DNA of 64,000 bases. It comes from Pleurocapsa sp. PCC 7319 (GTDB lineage: Bacteria; Cyanobacteriota; Cyanobacteriia; Cyanobacteriales; Xenococcaceae). The position numbers and the translations under genes are program-made. Positions 1 through 8,668 of this stretch are shown piece by piece. Numbering within the stretch: position 1 is the stretch's first letter; every line of letters starts with the position of its first letter. Below the pieces are notes generated by a model, which saw only the letters and a program-made list of their open reading frames with translations, made no database searches and was not told the DNA's origin. Location: positions 434,001 to 498,000 of the forward strand of contig NZ_KB235922.1 in the NCBI RefSeq assembly GCF_000332195.1, written 5' to 3'.

Positions 1-313
1 CTCTCAGGCAGTAGAAGACTGGAATGAAGGACTGCAAGAAATTAGAAACTTAGCACGATTTTACGAAGTTTATTTTGTAAAATATGAAGATTTTTTTGTT
101 GATAAATTACGGATAAATAATCTTTTTAACCATCTGGAAGTAAATGCAGAAGAGCAAAATACTTTGATGGGTATTAGACAAATTCATAACACTGCTTTAT
201 CTTTGCAAAAAAAAGAAAGAAATTTATCAGATTACGAAACAGAATACATTGACTCTAAAGCAGATTTGGCTTCTTATAAAGATATCTTGGCTCTATATCA
301 AAAACAATTTTAA
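1..313 (+). CDS. C-terminal end of a sulfotransferase-like protein (partial)
   Basis: An open frame enters from the left edge and ends at TAA 311-313, giving about 103 residues with no start in the window. The stretch YEVYFVKYEDFF, preceded by a W-x3-GL-x2-IR context, resembles the 'vrYEDl' element found after the catalytic core of P-loop sulfotransferases. The rest is charged and helical. The 5' PAPS-binding loop lies outside the window, so the family cannot be confirmed. It converges on the glycosyltransferase gene 40 bp downstream. That the frame is coding is fairly sure; the sulfotransferase assignment is tentative. Confidence 0.45.
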   Translation, partial: SQAVEDWNEGLQEIRNLARFYEVYFVKYEDFFVDKLRINNLFNHLEVNAEEQNTLMGIRQIHNTALSLQKKERNLSDYETEYIDSKADLASYKDILALYQKQF

Positions 314-353
314 TAATAGCTTGTAAACAAATTTGCTAAATCCTTAACTTTGC

Positions 354-1949
354 TCAAATTGGACGAAGTTTAGTTGCCAGTTCATATAAATAAGCTGATG
401 CTCCCGTTTTTTGAAAAGAATCCAACTGCTGACCCACTTGATTGAGATATTGCAGTACCTCTGCCTCAAATGATTGATCTTCTCGAAGGATAAACCAAAC
501 TCTTGATTCACCTATTAACGGCTTAAGCTCCATAGCAAATTCTTGCCATTTATCCGACAAGCTTCTGGTCTTATTAGACACTTTATCTGAAAAATTAATT
601 GTTCCCCGAATATAGTCTAAGCCTGAATAGTCTTTTTGCTCAGTGTAATAAAGAAATGCTGTGTATCCACGACTATAAACGTAGATCTTATCTCCTGGTT
701 GTTCTTGAGATACAACGTATTCTAGGACTGGTTTGACCTCATGTTTTAATTCTGGATGAATGACAAAGTTACTGGCTCTGGCGATCGCCGGCACGAGCAA
801 ACCCCAAAGACAAATAATTCCCAACAACCCCATCAGAAATGTTAGTTTCGGGCGATTTATCTTTTCACTATTTCTTGACCAATGGAATTCGCCAAGTTTG
901 AGCAGCAAAAATCTAATTCCTTCTGCCACAATTAACATTCCTAAGGGAGCTAGAAAGAGAACTAATCGATCGCGAAATGGATATTGTTGTAAATAAGCAG
1001 CGATTATCGTAGCGACAAAAGGAGCAACTAAAGCTCCAAAAATAGTTCGGTTATGACGATACCAGGCGATACAACCAAATATAAAAGCGACGATTCCGAT
1101 ACCATCGGTGATTCCCAAAAAACCCATTGGATGGTAAAAAAATCTACCCAACGCATCAAGCAACCAGATGATATCTCCAAAAGAATTCGGGTATCTAGAC
1201 TCCCAAGATGAGCTTAATTCTTCATTATTTAAGGTGTTAGCAATGGTCAGAAAATAAAGTGAAGCGAAACTACCGACCCAGACCAGATAAATAACTATAC
1301 GGTTGGCTAAAATTCGACGTAGATATTTTTTAGAGGCAGTCAGAAGATAATATGCTTCTAGTCCCCCCAAAATAAAAATTACTGGATAAGAAAGCCAAAT
1401 AGATAAAGCACCCAGCAAGGCAAGACCAAAAATTGCTCTTATTTTAAGAATTTGATGACGAATTCTAGTTAAAATCCAGAACAGAAGTAAGGCGATCGCC
1501 ACATCGCTAGAATAGGGTTTAAGTTCCGTCGCAAAATAAAGAGTATATCGGCTACAAGCAAATAGTGCGATCGCTATAGGAGTAGCGAATTTCGAGCAAT
1601 AACGGTTTGCAAGAAAATAAAAGATTACTAGAGCTACGATACCTGCTACTGTTGGCAATAATCTGAGAGCATATTCATTGTTGCCGAATACCTGAATTGC
1701 TAGCTTTTCGAGCCAAAGAAACCCTAATGGAGCTGCTTGATTGTGATCGAGAGTCTGAACTAATTCCCCGTAAGAGCGATGAACAATATTAAGTGCTAAA
1801 TTAGCCTCATCAAACCAAAGCGAACGATTACTTAAGTATTGGATTATGCGAACCAGAATTCCTAATATAAGAAAAAATAAAGACAAATATCTCAGGAATT
1901 TAGACCAGTTGACCCGATTGAAGAAACTGTTATTTAATCTGCCCAACAT
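354..1949 (-). CDS. GT39/ArnT-type membrane glycosyltransferase
   Basis: The 531-residue protein has a first membrane segment at about residues 18-38, followed by the luminal acidic pair D47-E48 (LWFDEANL). That pair marks the catalytic loop of polyprenyl-phosphate-dependent glycosyltransferases (PMT/ArnT, GT39/GT83-like). About ten further hydrophobic helices follow, and a soluble C-terminal domain of about 120 residues ends the protein. By family knowledge it transfers a sugar from a polyprenyl-phosphate donor to a protein or lipid acceptor at the periplasmic face; the substrate cannot be read from sequence. It is a single gene, with a MITE-like element just upstream of its start. The sulfotransferase-like fragment converging from the other side would fit a cell-surface glycan locus, but this is inference. 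Confidence 0.8.
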   Translation of the reverse strand: MLGRLNNSFFNRVNWSKFLRYLSLFFLILGILVRIIQYLSNRSLWFDEANLALNIVHRSYGELVQTLDHNQAAPLGFLWLEKLAIQVFGNNEYALRLLPTVAGIVALVIFYFLANRYCSKFATPIAIALFACSRYTLYFATELKPYSSDVAIALLLFWILTRIRHQILKIRAIFGLALLGALSIWLSYPVIFILGGLEAYYLLTASKKYLRRILANRIVIYLVWVGSFASLYFLTIANTLNNEELSSSWESRYPNSFGDIIWLLDALGRFFYHPMGFLGITDGIGIVAFIFGCIAWYRHNRTIFGALVAPFVATIIAAYLQQYPFRDRLVLFLAPLGMLIVAEGIRFLLLKLGEFHWSRNSEKINRPKLTFLMGLLGIICLWGLLVPAIARASNFVIHPELKHEVKPVLEYVVSQEQPGDKIYVYSRGYTAFLYYTEQKDYSGLDYIRGTINFSDKVSNKTRSLSDKWQEFAMELKPLIGESRVWFILREDQSFEAEVLQYLNQVGQQLDSFQKTGASAYLYELATKLRPI

Positions 1950-1980
1950 TTTCTACTGTTAATTTTTTGCTGTGAACCAG

Positions 1981-2098
1981 TATAGTCATTCCCCATCAAA
2001 CTATCTGATTGCCAAGAGCGATTAGCTATTCGCTCCTATGAAAATTAACTATGCTGACTCCCTCTCTAGCCATAAGTCAACTGATTGGAATGACTATA
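1981..2098. repeat. MITE-like element with 12-bp terminal inverted repeats
   Basis: TATAGTCATTCC (1981-1992) and its exact reverse complement GGAATGACTATA (2087-2098) bound 118 bp of non-coding DNA between two minus-strand genes. The interior has an AGCGATTAGCTATTCGCT near-palindrome. No transposase is encoded, and no clear target duplication is visible. It could be a small non-autonomous element or a long bidirectional hairpin. Confidence 0.45.
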
Positions 2099-2165
2099 GT
2101 TGCGCTCAAATAAATTGACCTAATATTCTCGGCTCTGGTATCAAAATAAACTCAGAAATAGCTAG

Positions 2166-2633
2166 CTAACTAACGACCCAAACATACTTAGAAAAGACCA
2201 TAGCGATACTAATTCCCAAACCTAAACCGACTAAGACCTGAAATGGAGTGTGTCCCAATAGTTCCTTTAACCTTTCCTCATTAAAATTATGTTCTTCCTG
2301 AAATAACTCATCTACTAACTGATTGAGAATTTTAGCTTGTTTACCTGCTGCCTGTCTTACTCCTGCAGCGTCGTACATTACAATAACCGCAAATAGACAA
2401 GCGATCGCAAATTCGGCAGAAGACCAACCTTTGGTTAAGCCAACACTAGTAGCCAATGCCCCAACTAAAGCTGAGTGCGCGCTAGGCATTCCTCCAGTAG
2501 ATAGTAAATAGGTAATATTGAGTTTTCGGCTTCTAATTAGGTCAATGACTAACTTCAATCCCTGAGCTGTTATACAGGCTAAGAGTGCGACCATTAGTAT
2601 CTGATTGTGTAAGATATCAGCAACTTCTTGCAT
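2166..2633 (-). CDS. Divergent PAP2 family protein (DUF212)
   Basis: This 155-residue membrane protein has the DUF212 signature: TGGMPSAHSALVGAL (residues 47-60), then DAAGVRQAAGKQA, and LLGHTPFQVLVG near the C-terminus. The SAH and GHTP elements resemble acid-phosphatase/PAP2 phosphate-binding motifs, hence 'divergent PAP2'. No reaction is established for the cyanobacterial or plastid members. It has about four hydrophobic segments and normal family length. Its stop lies upstream of the MITE-like element. It begins 50 bp after the end of crtE on the same strand, so the two may be cotranscribed (crtE first). Confidence 0.85.
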   Translation of the reverse strand: MQEVADILHNQILMVALLACITAQGLKLVIDLIRSRKLNITYLLSTGGMPSAHSALVGALATSVGLTKGWSSAEFAIACLFAVIVMYDAAGVRQAAGKQAKILNQLVDELFQEEHNFNEERLKELLGHTPFQVLVGLGLGISIAMVFSKYVWVVS

Positions 2634-2683
2634 GGTTTATCTTCTTTGCCCCAAAAAACTTCATTAAACAATAGAATTTTATA

Positions 2684-3613
2684 TTAGCGATCGCGAGTCA
2701 CTATGTATTTAGCAACGGCTCTTAACGGTTCAGCTTTTGCACCATAGATTGATAATTGCGCGATCGCACTGTCAACCAACTCTTGAGCTTTTGCTTGAGA
2801 TTTTTCTAATCCCCACAAACTAGGATAGGTAGCCTTTTGTGCCTGTAGATCTTTGCCAGCAGTTTTACCCAACTGCTCGTCTGTAGCTGTAATATCTAAA
2901 ATATCATCAATTATCTGAAAAGCTAGACCAATATTCTGCGCATAGTTAGAAAGTCTAGTGATATGTTCCTCTGAGGCGTTAGCTAAAATTGCCCCGGACA
3001 CTACTGAAGCTTCTAACAATGCCCCTGTTTTATGAGTATGAATAAAGCTCAGCGTCTCGGCAGTAATCTCAGATTTTCCTTCCGATTCCAAGTCCAGTAC
3101 TTGTCCTCCCACTAAACCAGCAGCACCAACAGTACGTCCTAAGCGAGCTACGACCCGAATGATATTTTCGGGGTTGACATTTTTAGTTTGAGTAGCAACG
3201 TATTCAAAAGCATAAGCCAATAGTCCATCCCCGGCTAAAATCGCAATATCATCACCATAAACCTTATGGTTCGTTGGTTTACCACGACGAAAATCATCAT
3301 TATCCATGGCAGGTAAGTCGTCATGAATTAACGACATGGTATGAATCATTTCCAAGGCACAGGCAGTGGGCATTGCCATTTCTAAAGTACCACCAGTCAA
3401 GTCACTGGTTGCCAAACAAAGAATAGGACGCAGGCGTTTGCCACCAGCCAGTAAAGAATAGCGCATCGCTTCGTAGATTTTTTCTGGTCTCGCGATCGCA
3501 ATTGACTGGTCTAAAGCCCTTTCAACTAGAGCTTTCTGTTGTTTGAGATAATTATTTAAGTCAAATATGGTAGATGTTTCTGGCTCTGTTAGTTTTTTGT
3601 CGGCTTGTACCAT
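2684..3613 (-). CDS. crtE: Geranylgeranyl diphosphate synthase
   Basis: The 309-residue protein is a trans-isoprenyl diphosphate synthase. The first aspartate-rich motif is DDLPAMD (residues 98-104, followed by NDDFRRG) and the second is DDILD (236-240). GGKRLRP (about 57-63) is the diphosphate-binding region. It condenses isopentenyl diphosphate with allylic substrates in the cytoplasm to give geranylgeranyl diphosphate for carotenoids, the chlorophyll phytyl tail and quinones. Cyanobacterial CrtE proteins are about 300 residues, so the length fits. The homologous farnesyl synthase IspA cannot be strictly excluded by motif alone, but cyanobacteria usually use this enzyme for the C20 product. 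The DUF212 gene follows on the same strand. Confidence 0.9.
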   Translation of the reverse strand: MVQADKKLTEPETSTIFDLNNYLKQQKALVERALDQSIAIARPEKIYEAMRYSLLAGGKRLRPILCLATSDLTGGTLEMAMPTACALEMIHTMSLIHDDLPAMDNDDFRRGKPTNHKVYGDDIAILAGDGLLAYAFEYVATQTKNVNPENIIRVVARLGRTVGAAGLVGGQVLDLESEGKSEITAETLSFIHTHKTGALLEASVVSGAILANASEEHITRLSNYAQNIGLAFQIIDDILDITATDEQLGKTAGKDLQAQKATYPSLWGLEKSQAKAQELVDSAIAQLSIYGAKAEPLRAVAKYIVTRDR

Positions 3614-3696
3614 ACAGCAGGAAAAAGTACTTAATTAATTATCTCTTATTATCACCTGATAGGGGACTTTAACCAAATATTCTCATCAGCTAAATT

Positions 3697-4554
3697 CTAA
3701 GAGACAGAATTAGGAACTTTTTCTCGATTTTTTGCTTCTAATTTGACTCCGCAATGTTTGCAAAATAGGGCATCTGGATCGTGCCGATATAGACCGCAAT
3801 TAGTACATTTTTGTTCTACTAAACTAGATGTTTTTACTACCTGTCCAATTAACTCACTTAGTTGCCAGGGAATAAACATCACACCTGTAAAAATCATTAG
3901 TACAGTCATGACTCTACCAGGTTGAGATAGGGGAGTTACATCACCATAGCCGACTGTAGTCATGGTGACAACGACGAAATAAAAAGCATCAAAAAAGTTA
4001 TTTAGGCGATCGCTGTTTACTTGATGTTCTACCTGATAGATTAACCCAGCGTAAACAAAAATCAAAGTAAATAAAGTCAAGAAAATACGAATAATAACAA
4101 TGGTATCTTCAGTCTTAATTCCTAATAATTGCTTCTCAACCCGCCAAAACCTGACAATTCGCAAAATCCTAAACCAACGAAATACCCTGATAAAGCGAAT
4201 ATCCATCCAGCCTAAAAGCAAGGGCAAGATGGCAACCAAATCAATCAAAGAAAAGAAACTAAAAAAGAACTTGCGGGGATTTTCTGCCGACCATAAACGC
4301 AGAATATATTCAAAGCTAAAAATAATTAAAATTACCAAATTGATAATTTCTAAACCAGTTTGCAATTGTGGATTAATTGAATATGTTTCAGCCACAAAAA
4401 TTGTCGAAGACAAAAAAATCAAGCTTAAAATGCAAATATTAGACCAAAAACCCCATGTAGTTTCTGTATCTTCCAAGTAAAAGGCTATTTTAGCTTGTAG
4501 CGGTAATTGTTTGGGGTCCAACTTTTCCTTTAACGCTAACTGTTCTTGTTGCAC
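3697..4554 (-). CDS. Voltage-sensor-type potassium channel with C-terminal zinc ribbon
   Basis: The 285-residue protein has six membrane segments. The fourth carries arginines at residues 120, 123, 126, 129, 132, 135 and 138, every third position as in a Kv S4 voltage sensor. The pore signature TTVGYGD is at 199-205. A short soluble tail has two CxxC pairs (C250/C253 and C265/C268), forming a zinc-ribbon-like motif. By family knowledge this is a tetrameric K+ channel of the cytoplasmic membrane. The zinc ribbon is an unusual end for a prokaryotic Kv channel and could be a redox or metal sensor or a tetramer contact; that role is inference. It is transcribed alone, upstream of and on the same strand as crtE. 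Confidence 0.9.
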   Translation of the reverse strand: MQQEQLALKEKLDPKQLPLQAKIAFYLEDTETTWGFWSNICILSLIFLSSTIFVAETYSINPQLQTGLEIINLVILIIFSFEYILRLWSAENPRKFFFSFFSLIDLVAILPLLLGWMDIRFIRVFRWFRILRIVRFWRVEKQLLGIKTEDTIVIIRIFLTLFTLIFVYAGLIYQVEHQVNSDRLNNFFDAFYFVVVTMTTVGYGDVTPLSQPGRVMTVLMIFTGVMFIPWQLSELIGQVVKTSSLVEQKCTNCGLYRHDPDALFCKHCGVKLEAKNREKVPNSVS

Positions 4555-4601
4555 GATAGATTCAATAGACCTGGTGATTTGATTGATATCAAGTTAGTTA
4601 C

Positions 4602-4882
4602 CTATTCATTTAAAAATTTCGGTCTAGATATACCATTAGTCTGCAATATTTGCTCTAAATTATGCCAGTTTTCCTGCTCAATTAATTGACATGGGCTTGT
4701 GGGCTGCCCGTACTTTCTGATCAATAATTTGGTCTAGATTATCACGATATTGTTTGAGCGATCGCAATAATTTTGCTCGATTATACTTTGCCATCATCAC
4801 CTCTAACTCTGGATTCCCCCCTCCGACACGACTAGTATCTCGAAATCCAGAGCTAGCTAAGATTTATTTGTGCTAACTATCA
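4602..4882 (-). pseudogene. Degraded duplicate of the 3' end of tyrA
   Basis: Read on the minus strand, this stretch encodes SSGFRDTSRVGGGNPELEV, then MMAKYNRAKLLRSLKQYRD. After a frame change it encodes LIEQENWHNLEQILQTNG and SRPKFLNE with a stop at 4602-4604. This matches the last roughly 80 residues of the intact TyrA encoded at 5696-6538. An extra block of about 30 bp (around 4673-4710) and small indels near 4860-4875 break the frame, and there is no 5' two-thirds of the gene. It is therefore a relic. It and the intact gene flank the toxin-antitoxin module, suggesting that the module arrived together with a new tyrA copy by recombination, or that a local duplication occurred. Confidence 0.85.
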
Positions 4883-4948
4883 CTAGTAAATGAAACATCA
4901 AACTTCCCGTGTGATCGCTCTAATTTTTGTAATTGGTACTATTATTAT

Positions 4949-4971
4949 AACTATAGTCAATTACTATAGTT
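4949..4971. promoter_or_regulatory. Inverted repeat, likely toxin-antitoxin operator
   Basis: AACTATAG (4949-4956) and CTATAGTT (4964-4971) form a perfect 8-bp inverted repeat with a 7-bp spacer. A partial third copy (TATAGTTA) follows. The site ends 13 bp before the antitoxin start. Antitoxins of the Phd type bind such palindromes to autorepress their operon; that this site does so is inference. Confidence 0.55.
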
Positions 4972-4984
4972 ATAGTTAATCTAA

Positions 4985-5221
4985 ATGAAAACAGTTCAGA
5001 TATCGACTTTCAAAGCTGAATGCCTGAGTTTATTAGATGAGGTGAGTAGAACTAAGGAAAGATTAACGGTAACTCGTCACGGAAAACCATTGGTAATCAT
5101 CAATCCTGTGGAAAACCAGAAACCTAGAAAAGGATTTGGAATTGCCAAAGGAAAAATTAAAATTCAAGGAGATATAGTCGAGCCAGCTTTAGGCTTATCT
5201 GAATGGGAGGTATTGAGTTGA
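4985..5221 (+). CDS. Phd/YefM-family antitoxin
   Basis: The 78-residue protein begins MKTVQISTFKAECLSLLDEV and continues with TKERLTVTRHGKPLVIINP. This is the typical N-terminal DNA-binding fold of Phd/YefM antitoxins (beta strand, two helices, 'tRhGkplavl' hairpin). The C-terminal third, which should wrap around the toxin, ends in GLSEWEVLS. Its last codons overlap the start region of the PIN toxin, so the pair is translationally coupled. An inverted repeat just upstream is the likely autoregulatory site. The module lies between a tyrA relic and the intact tyrA. Confidence 0.88.
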   Translation: MKTVQISTFKAECLSLLDEVSRTKERLTVTRHGKPLVIINPVENQKPRKGFGIAKGKIKIQGDIVEPALGLSEWEVLS

Positions 5222-5607
5222 AGTTACTCCTTGATACTCATATTTGGCTATGGTATCTACAAGGAAATAATCGCTTGTCAGAAAACTTACAGGAGCTAAT
5301 GTCAGCGTCAGACACGGAGTTGTGGCTTTCTCCTATTAGTGTATGGGAAACTTTGATCTTAGCGGAAAAGGGAAGAATTGAGCTGGATTCTGAACCTATA
5401 GTTTGGGTAAAAAAGTATTTACGTAGTTTGGACTTTAAAGAAGCGCGTTTAACCTACGAAATTTCTATGCGATCGCGACAATTAGAACTATCCCATCAAG
5501 ATCCTGCGGATCGATTTATTGCTGCTACAGCAGTGGAATTAGATTTGACTTTAGCTACTATGGATCGTCGTTTGGTAAGTCTAAATTGGTTATTAACTAT
5601 TAGTTGA
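5218..5607 (+). CDS. PIN-domain toxin (VapC-like)
   Basis: From TTG 5218 the protein is about 129 residues and starts MKLLLDTHIWLWYL. It contains the PIN-domain acidic residues: D6 in LLDTH, E in SVWE, D in HQDPADRFIAATA, and a last D in LATMDRR. These bind metal for RNA cleavage. An upstream in-frame ATG at 5203 exists. However, GGGAGG (5205-5210) is ideally placed for the TTG, and the protein then begins exactly where PIN toxins normally do. The stop of the antitoxin gene (TGA 5219-5221) overlaps this start. By family knowledge it is a ribonuclease toxin neutralised by the upstream Phd-type partner. Confidence 0.88.
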   Translation: MKLLLDTHIWLWYLQGNNRLSENLQELMSASDTELWLSPISVWETLILAEKGRIELDSEPIVWVKKYLRSLDFKEARLTYEISMRSRQLELSHQDPADRFIAATAVELDLTLATMDRRLVSLNWLLTIS

Positions 5608-5695
5608 AGATAAGAAAAACGAGTCCTCCATCTTTTGCAGCAGAAATTTAATTTAGATTGCTCAAACTCTAGCAATAGAAAAATATTATAATCAT

Positions 5696-6538
5696 TTAAT
5701 TTAAAAACTTTGGTCTAGCTTCTCCATTAATATCTAGCACTTGTTCTAAATCTTGCCATTTTTCGCCTTCAATTAAATTTATAACTTGATCTAAATTATC
5801 ACGGTATTGTGCCAGCGATCGCAATAATTCTGCTCGATTGTACTTTGCCATCATCACCCCTAACTCTGGATTTCCGCCTCCTACACGACTGGTATCACGA
5901 AATCCAGAACTAGCAAGATTTTGGGCTAACTCTAATGTCTCTGGTGTTTCCTGGAGACAGGCTTTAATTAAGCTGGCACTGACCATCACGGGCAAATGAG
6001 AAATCCAGCTAACTGCTCGATCATGAATTTGAGCATCACAGATGTAAGGAATGGCATTTAAATCTAGAGCGATCGCCTTTAGCCTTTCCAAATCCTCAAA
6101 TTTAGTTTTCTCAGTAGGGGTAAAAACATAAGCCGCACCCTCAAATAAATTAGCCTGGGCAGCATCAATACCACTTTGGGCTGTACCTGCCATGGGATGT
6201 CCTCCAATAAAGTTTGACCATAGCTGGCTACAGGTTTCGACAATTGGATATTTCACAGAACCAACATCAGTAATGATCGTATCGGGATGGAGATGAGGAA
6301 TGATTTGCTTAACTGTAGAGGCGATCGCGGCAATGGGAGTGCAGACTATTACTATTTCCACATCTTGAAGTAAAGTAAATTTGGTACTAGCTCGATCAGC
6401 AATACCTTGCTTAAGCGCAGTTTGACAGGTAACATCTTGCCGTGATATACCGATGATTTGATGTCCTTGCGATCGCAAATCTAATCCTAAAGAACCGCCA
6501 ATTAAACCCAAGCCAACAATACCAATTTTCATCTGCAA
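5696..6538 (-). CDS. tyrA: Prephenate/arogenate dehydrogenase
   Basis: The 280-residue protein opens with the dinucleotide-binding loop GIVGLGLIGGSLG (residues 5-17). It carries the TyrA landmarks DVGSVK, GGHPMAGT and HLPVMVSASL (conserved His of the active site). The ending is SGFRDTSRVGGGNPELGVMM. By family knowledge it oxidises and decarboxylates arogenate (the usual cyanobacterial substrate) or prephenate in tyrosine synthesis. It is full length and lacks an ACT or chorismate mutase domain. A broken copy of its last 80 codons lies 0.9 kb downstream, beyond the toxin-antitoxin pair. Substrate preference (arogenate versus prephenate, NADP versus NAD) is inferred. Confidence 0.9.
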   Translation of the reverse strand: MQMKIGIVGLGLIGGSLGLDLRSQGHQIIGISRQDVTCQTALKQGIADRASTKFTLLQDVEIVIVCTPIAAIASTVKQIIPHLHPDTIITDVGSVKYPIVETCSQLWSNFIGGHPMAGTAQSGIDAAQANLFEGAAYVFTPTEKTKFEDLERLKAIALDLNAIPYICDAQIHDRAVSWISHLPVMVSASLIKACLQETPETLELAQNLASSGFRDTSRVGGGNPELGVMMAKYNRAELLRSLAQYRDNLDQVINLIEGEKWQDLEQVLDINGEARPKFLN

Positions 6539-6974
6539 TTTTTTTCCATTATTTCTAGTTTTCTGATTATGATGGAAAACTATCTAGGAATATTTTATTA
6601 GGTAGAGTCGAGCAAAAATCATCAGAAACACAAGTTATGGTTAAATGTAATCCCGAAGATAAGTTAAAGATTGCTAAGCCGTAACGGGGATCATTTTAAA
6701 ATCAAGTTTCGTATCTTACTGAAAGGAGGTAATTTTACCTATAAGATTTCTTAATTAGAACACATTAGAATATAAAAGGTAATCGCCTAGAGCCGATTAG
6801 TCAAAATACAAATTCAAGTTTCAGTAAAATCTATATTATGTAGATCTCAGTCTTCTATCTCTACAAAAATACTGCTAATATTGCTAAAAAATTCTGCCCA
6901 TCAGCATTTACTATTGCTGGAGTATTTTTTTTACTCTCTATATTGTTCGCATATCAACAAAATCAGGAGAATCT
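6539..6974. other. Intergenic region between divergent tyrA and pntA
   Basis: 436 bp of AT-rich DNA with no convincing gene. It must hold the promoters of both divergent genes, but no unambiguous -35/-10 pair stands out. The only clear structure is the stem-loop at 6865-6929 in the pntA leader, listed separately. Confidence 0.5.
6865..6929 (+). promoter_or_regulatory. Long stem-loop with T-run in the pntA leader (possible attenuator)
   Basis: AAAAATACT (6865-6873) pairs perfectly with AGTATTTTT (6921-6929). Inside the arm lies CAGCA/TGCTG (6902-6906/6915-6919). The 3' arm runs into eight Ts, 46 bp before the pntA start. The shape resembles an intrinsic terminator inside a leader. It could be an attenuator or simply the end of an upstream small transcript. 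Confidence 0.35.
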
Positions 6975-8570
6975 ATGACTGCAACCGTCGATAGACAAGA
7001 ACAGGATAGCCAACAAATCGAAGGGCGTAAAGAAAGTCCTCGCAAAATTGGTATTCCTAAAGAAATATATCCCAATGAGTGTCGTGTCTCTGCCACTCCC
7101 AACACGGTTAAAAAATTACAAAAATTAGGCTTTGAGATTCTGGTCGAGAGTAATGCTGGCTCAGCAGCTAACTTTACTGACCAAGCTTATCAAGAAGCAG
7201 ATTGCAAAATTGTTCCAGATGCAGCTTCTCTATGGTCAGAGGCCGATATTATTCTCAAGGTACGTGCTCCTGAAGATTCGGAAATATCGGTAATGCCTGA
7301 AGGAAAAACAATTGTTAGTTTTATTGGACCAGCTCAAAATGAAGAGCTACTAAATAAGTTAGCATCCCGCAACGCTACAGTTTTGGCAATGGACGCGATC
7401 CCCAGGATCAGTCGAGCTCAAAAGATGGATGCTCTATCTTCGATGGCTAACATTGCTGGATATCGGGCAGTAATCGAGGCGGCAAATAACTTTGGTCGAT
7501 TTTTTACTGGACAAATCACTGCTGCAGGGAAAGTGCCTCCTGCGAAAGTAATGGTCATTGGTGCCGGGGTTGCAGGTCTGGCGGCGATCGGTGCAGCTAG
7601 AAGTCTGGGCGCAGTGGTACGAGCTTTCGATACTCGTCCTGCGGTTAAAGAACAAGTAGAAAGTCTGGGTGCAGAATTTTTAGAATTAGAATTTGAAGAA
7701 GATGGTACTGGTACTGGTGGCTATGCCAAAACCATGAGTAAAGAATTTATCGATGCAGAAATGGCACTCTTTAGAGAGCAAGCTAAAGAGATCGATATTA
7801 TTATTACTACTGCTCTTATACCAGGCAGACCAGCCCCCAAACTCATTCTTACTGACATGGTAGAAATGATGAAGGAAGGTTCGGTGATAGTAGATTTAGC
7901 TGCTGAACAGGGTGGTAACTGTGAAGTCACTAGACCCAACGAAGTTTATAGATATGACGGCGTAACCATTATCGGTTTAACCGATTTACCCAGTCGTATG
8001 GCTGCCCAGTCAAGTCAGCTTTATGGCACCAACCTGTGGCACTTGCTCAAAGACATGGGTGGAGCTGAAGATTATCAAGTTGATTATGAAGATCAAGTAG
8101 TTCGGGGTGCGCTAATTGTTCATGAAGGAAAAGTAACTTGGCCTCCGCCAAAAATTGCTAATCCTTCTCCTACACCTGCTCCAAAACCCAAAGCAACTAT
8201 CAAAGAGGTTGAGACTCAAGAAAAGAAAAAATCCAGTGGAATTCTCTGGGTAATTTTGGCTGGTTTGGCCTTACTGGGAATTGGTATCGGTGCGCCAACT
8301 TCTTTCTTGTCTCACTTTACTGTCTTTGTGCTAGCTTGCTTTATTGGCTATCAGGTAATTTGGAACGTAACCCCTGCTTTGCATACTCCTCTAATGAGTG
8401 TCACCAATGCTATTAGCGGCATTATTATTTTGGGTGGTATGTTGCAGATATCAGGAGAAATTACCTCACCTTCAGTAATTCTAGGTGCGATCGCCATTCT
8501 GGTGGGAACAATCAACATCTCTGGTGGTTTTCTCGTTACCCAAAGGATGCTCAAAATGTTCCAGAAATAA
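6975..8570 (+). CDS. pntA: NAD(P) transhydrogenase subunit alpha (fused alpha1-alpha2)
   Basis: The 531-residue protein starts at ATG 6975 after the Shine-Dalgarno AGGAG. Residues about 20-390 form the alanine-dehydrogenase-like NAD(H)-binding domain, with the Rossmann loop [17 protein letters not shown] proline/lysine-rich linker follows (about 390-420). The C-terminal 100 residues hold the membrane helices of the proton channel. The fused arrangement (as in E. coli) contrasts with phyla that split it into PntAA and PntAB. With PntB it couples proton influx to hydride transfer from NADH to NADP+, supplying NADPH. pntB follows after 140 bp and should be in the same operon. Confidence 0.95.
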   Translation: MTATVDRQEQDSQQIEGRKESPRKIGIPKEIYPNECRVSATPNTVKKLQKLGFEILVESNAGSAANFTDQAYQEADCKIVPDAASLWSEADIILKVRAPEDSEISVMPEGKTIVSFIGPAQNEELLNKLASRNATVLAMDAIPRISRAQKMDALSSMANIAGYRAVIEAANNFGRFFTGQITAAGKVPPAKVMVIGAGVAGLAAIGAARSLGAVVRAFDTRPAVKEQVESLGAEFLELEFEEDGTGTGGYAKTMSKEFIDAEMALFREQAKEIDIIITTALIPGRPAPKLILTDMVEMMKEGSVIVDLAAEQGGNCEVTRPNEVYRYDGVTIIGLTDLPSRMAAQSSQLYGTNLWHLLKDMGGAEDYQVDYEDQVVRGALIVHEGKVTWPPPKIANPSPTPAPKPKATIKEVETQEKKKSSGILWVILAGLALLGIGIGAPTSFLSHFTVFVLACFIGYQVIWNVTPALHTPLMSVTNAISGIIILGGMLQISGEITSPSVILGAIAILVGTINISGGFLVTQRMLKMFQK

Positions 8571-8593
8571 TCAATATGCATATCCCATATAAG

Positions 8594-8668
8594 GGCGAAC
8601 AGTAAGGTAGCGCGGTCTTGTTGGTTTCCAGTAAAGAGCGACTACTGCACTCTTTAGGGCTGTTCGCC
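8594..8668. repeat. Nested inverted repeat between pntA and pntB
   Basis: GGCGAACAG (8594-8602) pairs with CTGTTCGCC (8660-8668). Inside the right half, TAAAGAG and CTCTTTA form a second 7-bp stem. The element fills most of the pntA-pntB gap and uses the same GGCGAAC core as other dispersed palindromes in the window. There is no T-run, so it is more likely an inserted repeat or an RNA processing/stability structure than a terminator. Confidence 0.5.

Noticed and set aside
5651-5680. Terminator between the PIN toxin gene and tyrA
   Set aside because: ATTGCT/AGCAAT forms a 6-bp stem but has no T-run on either strand and is AT-rich; too weak to call.
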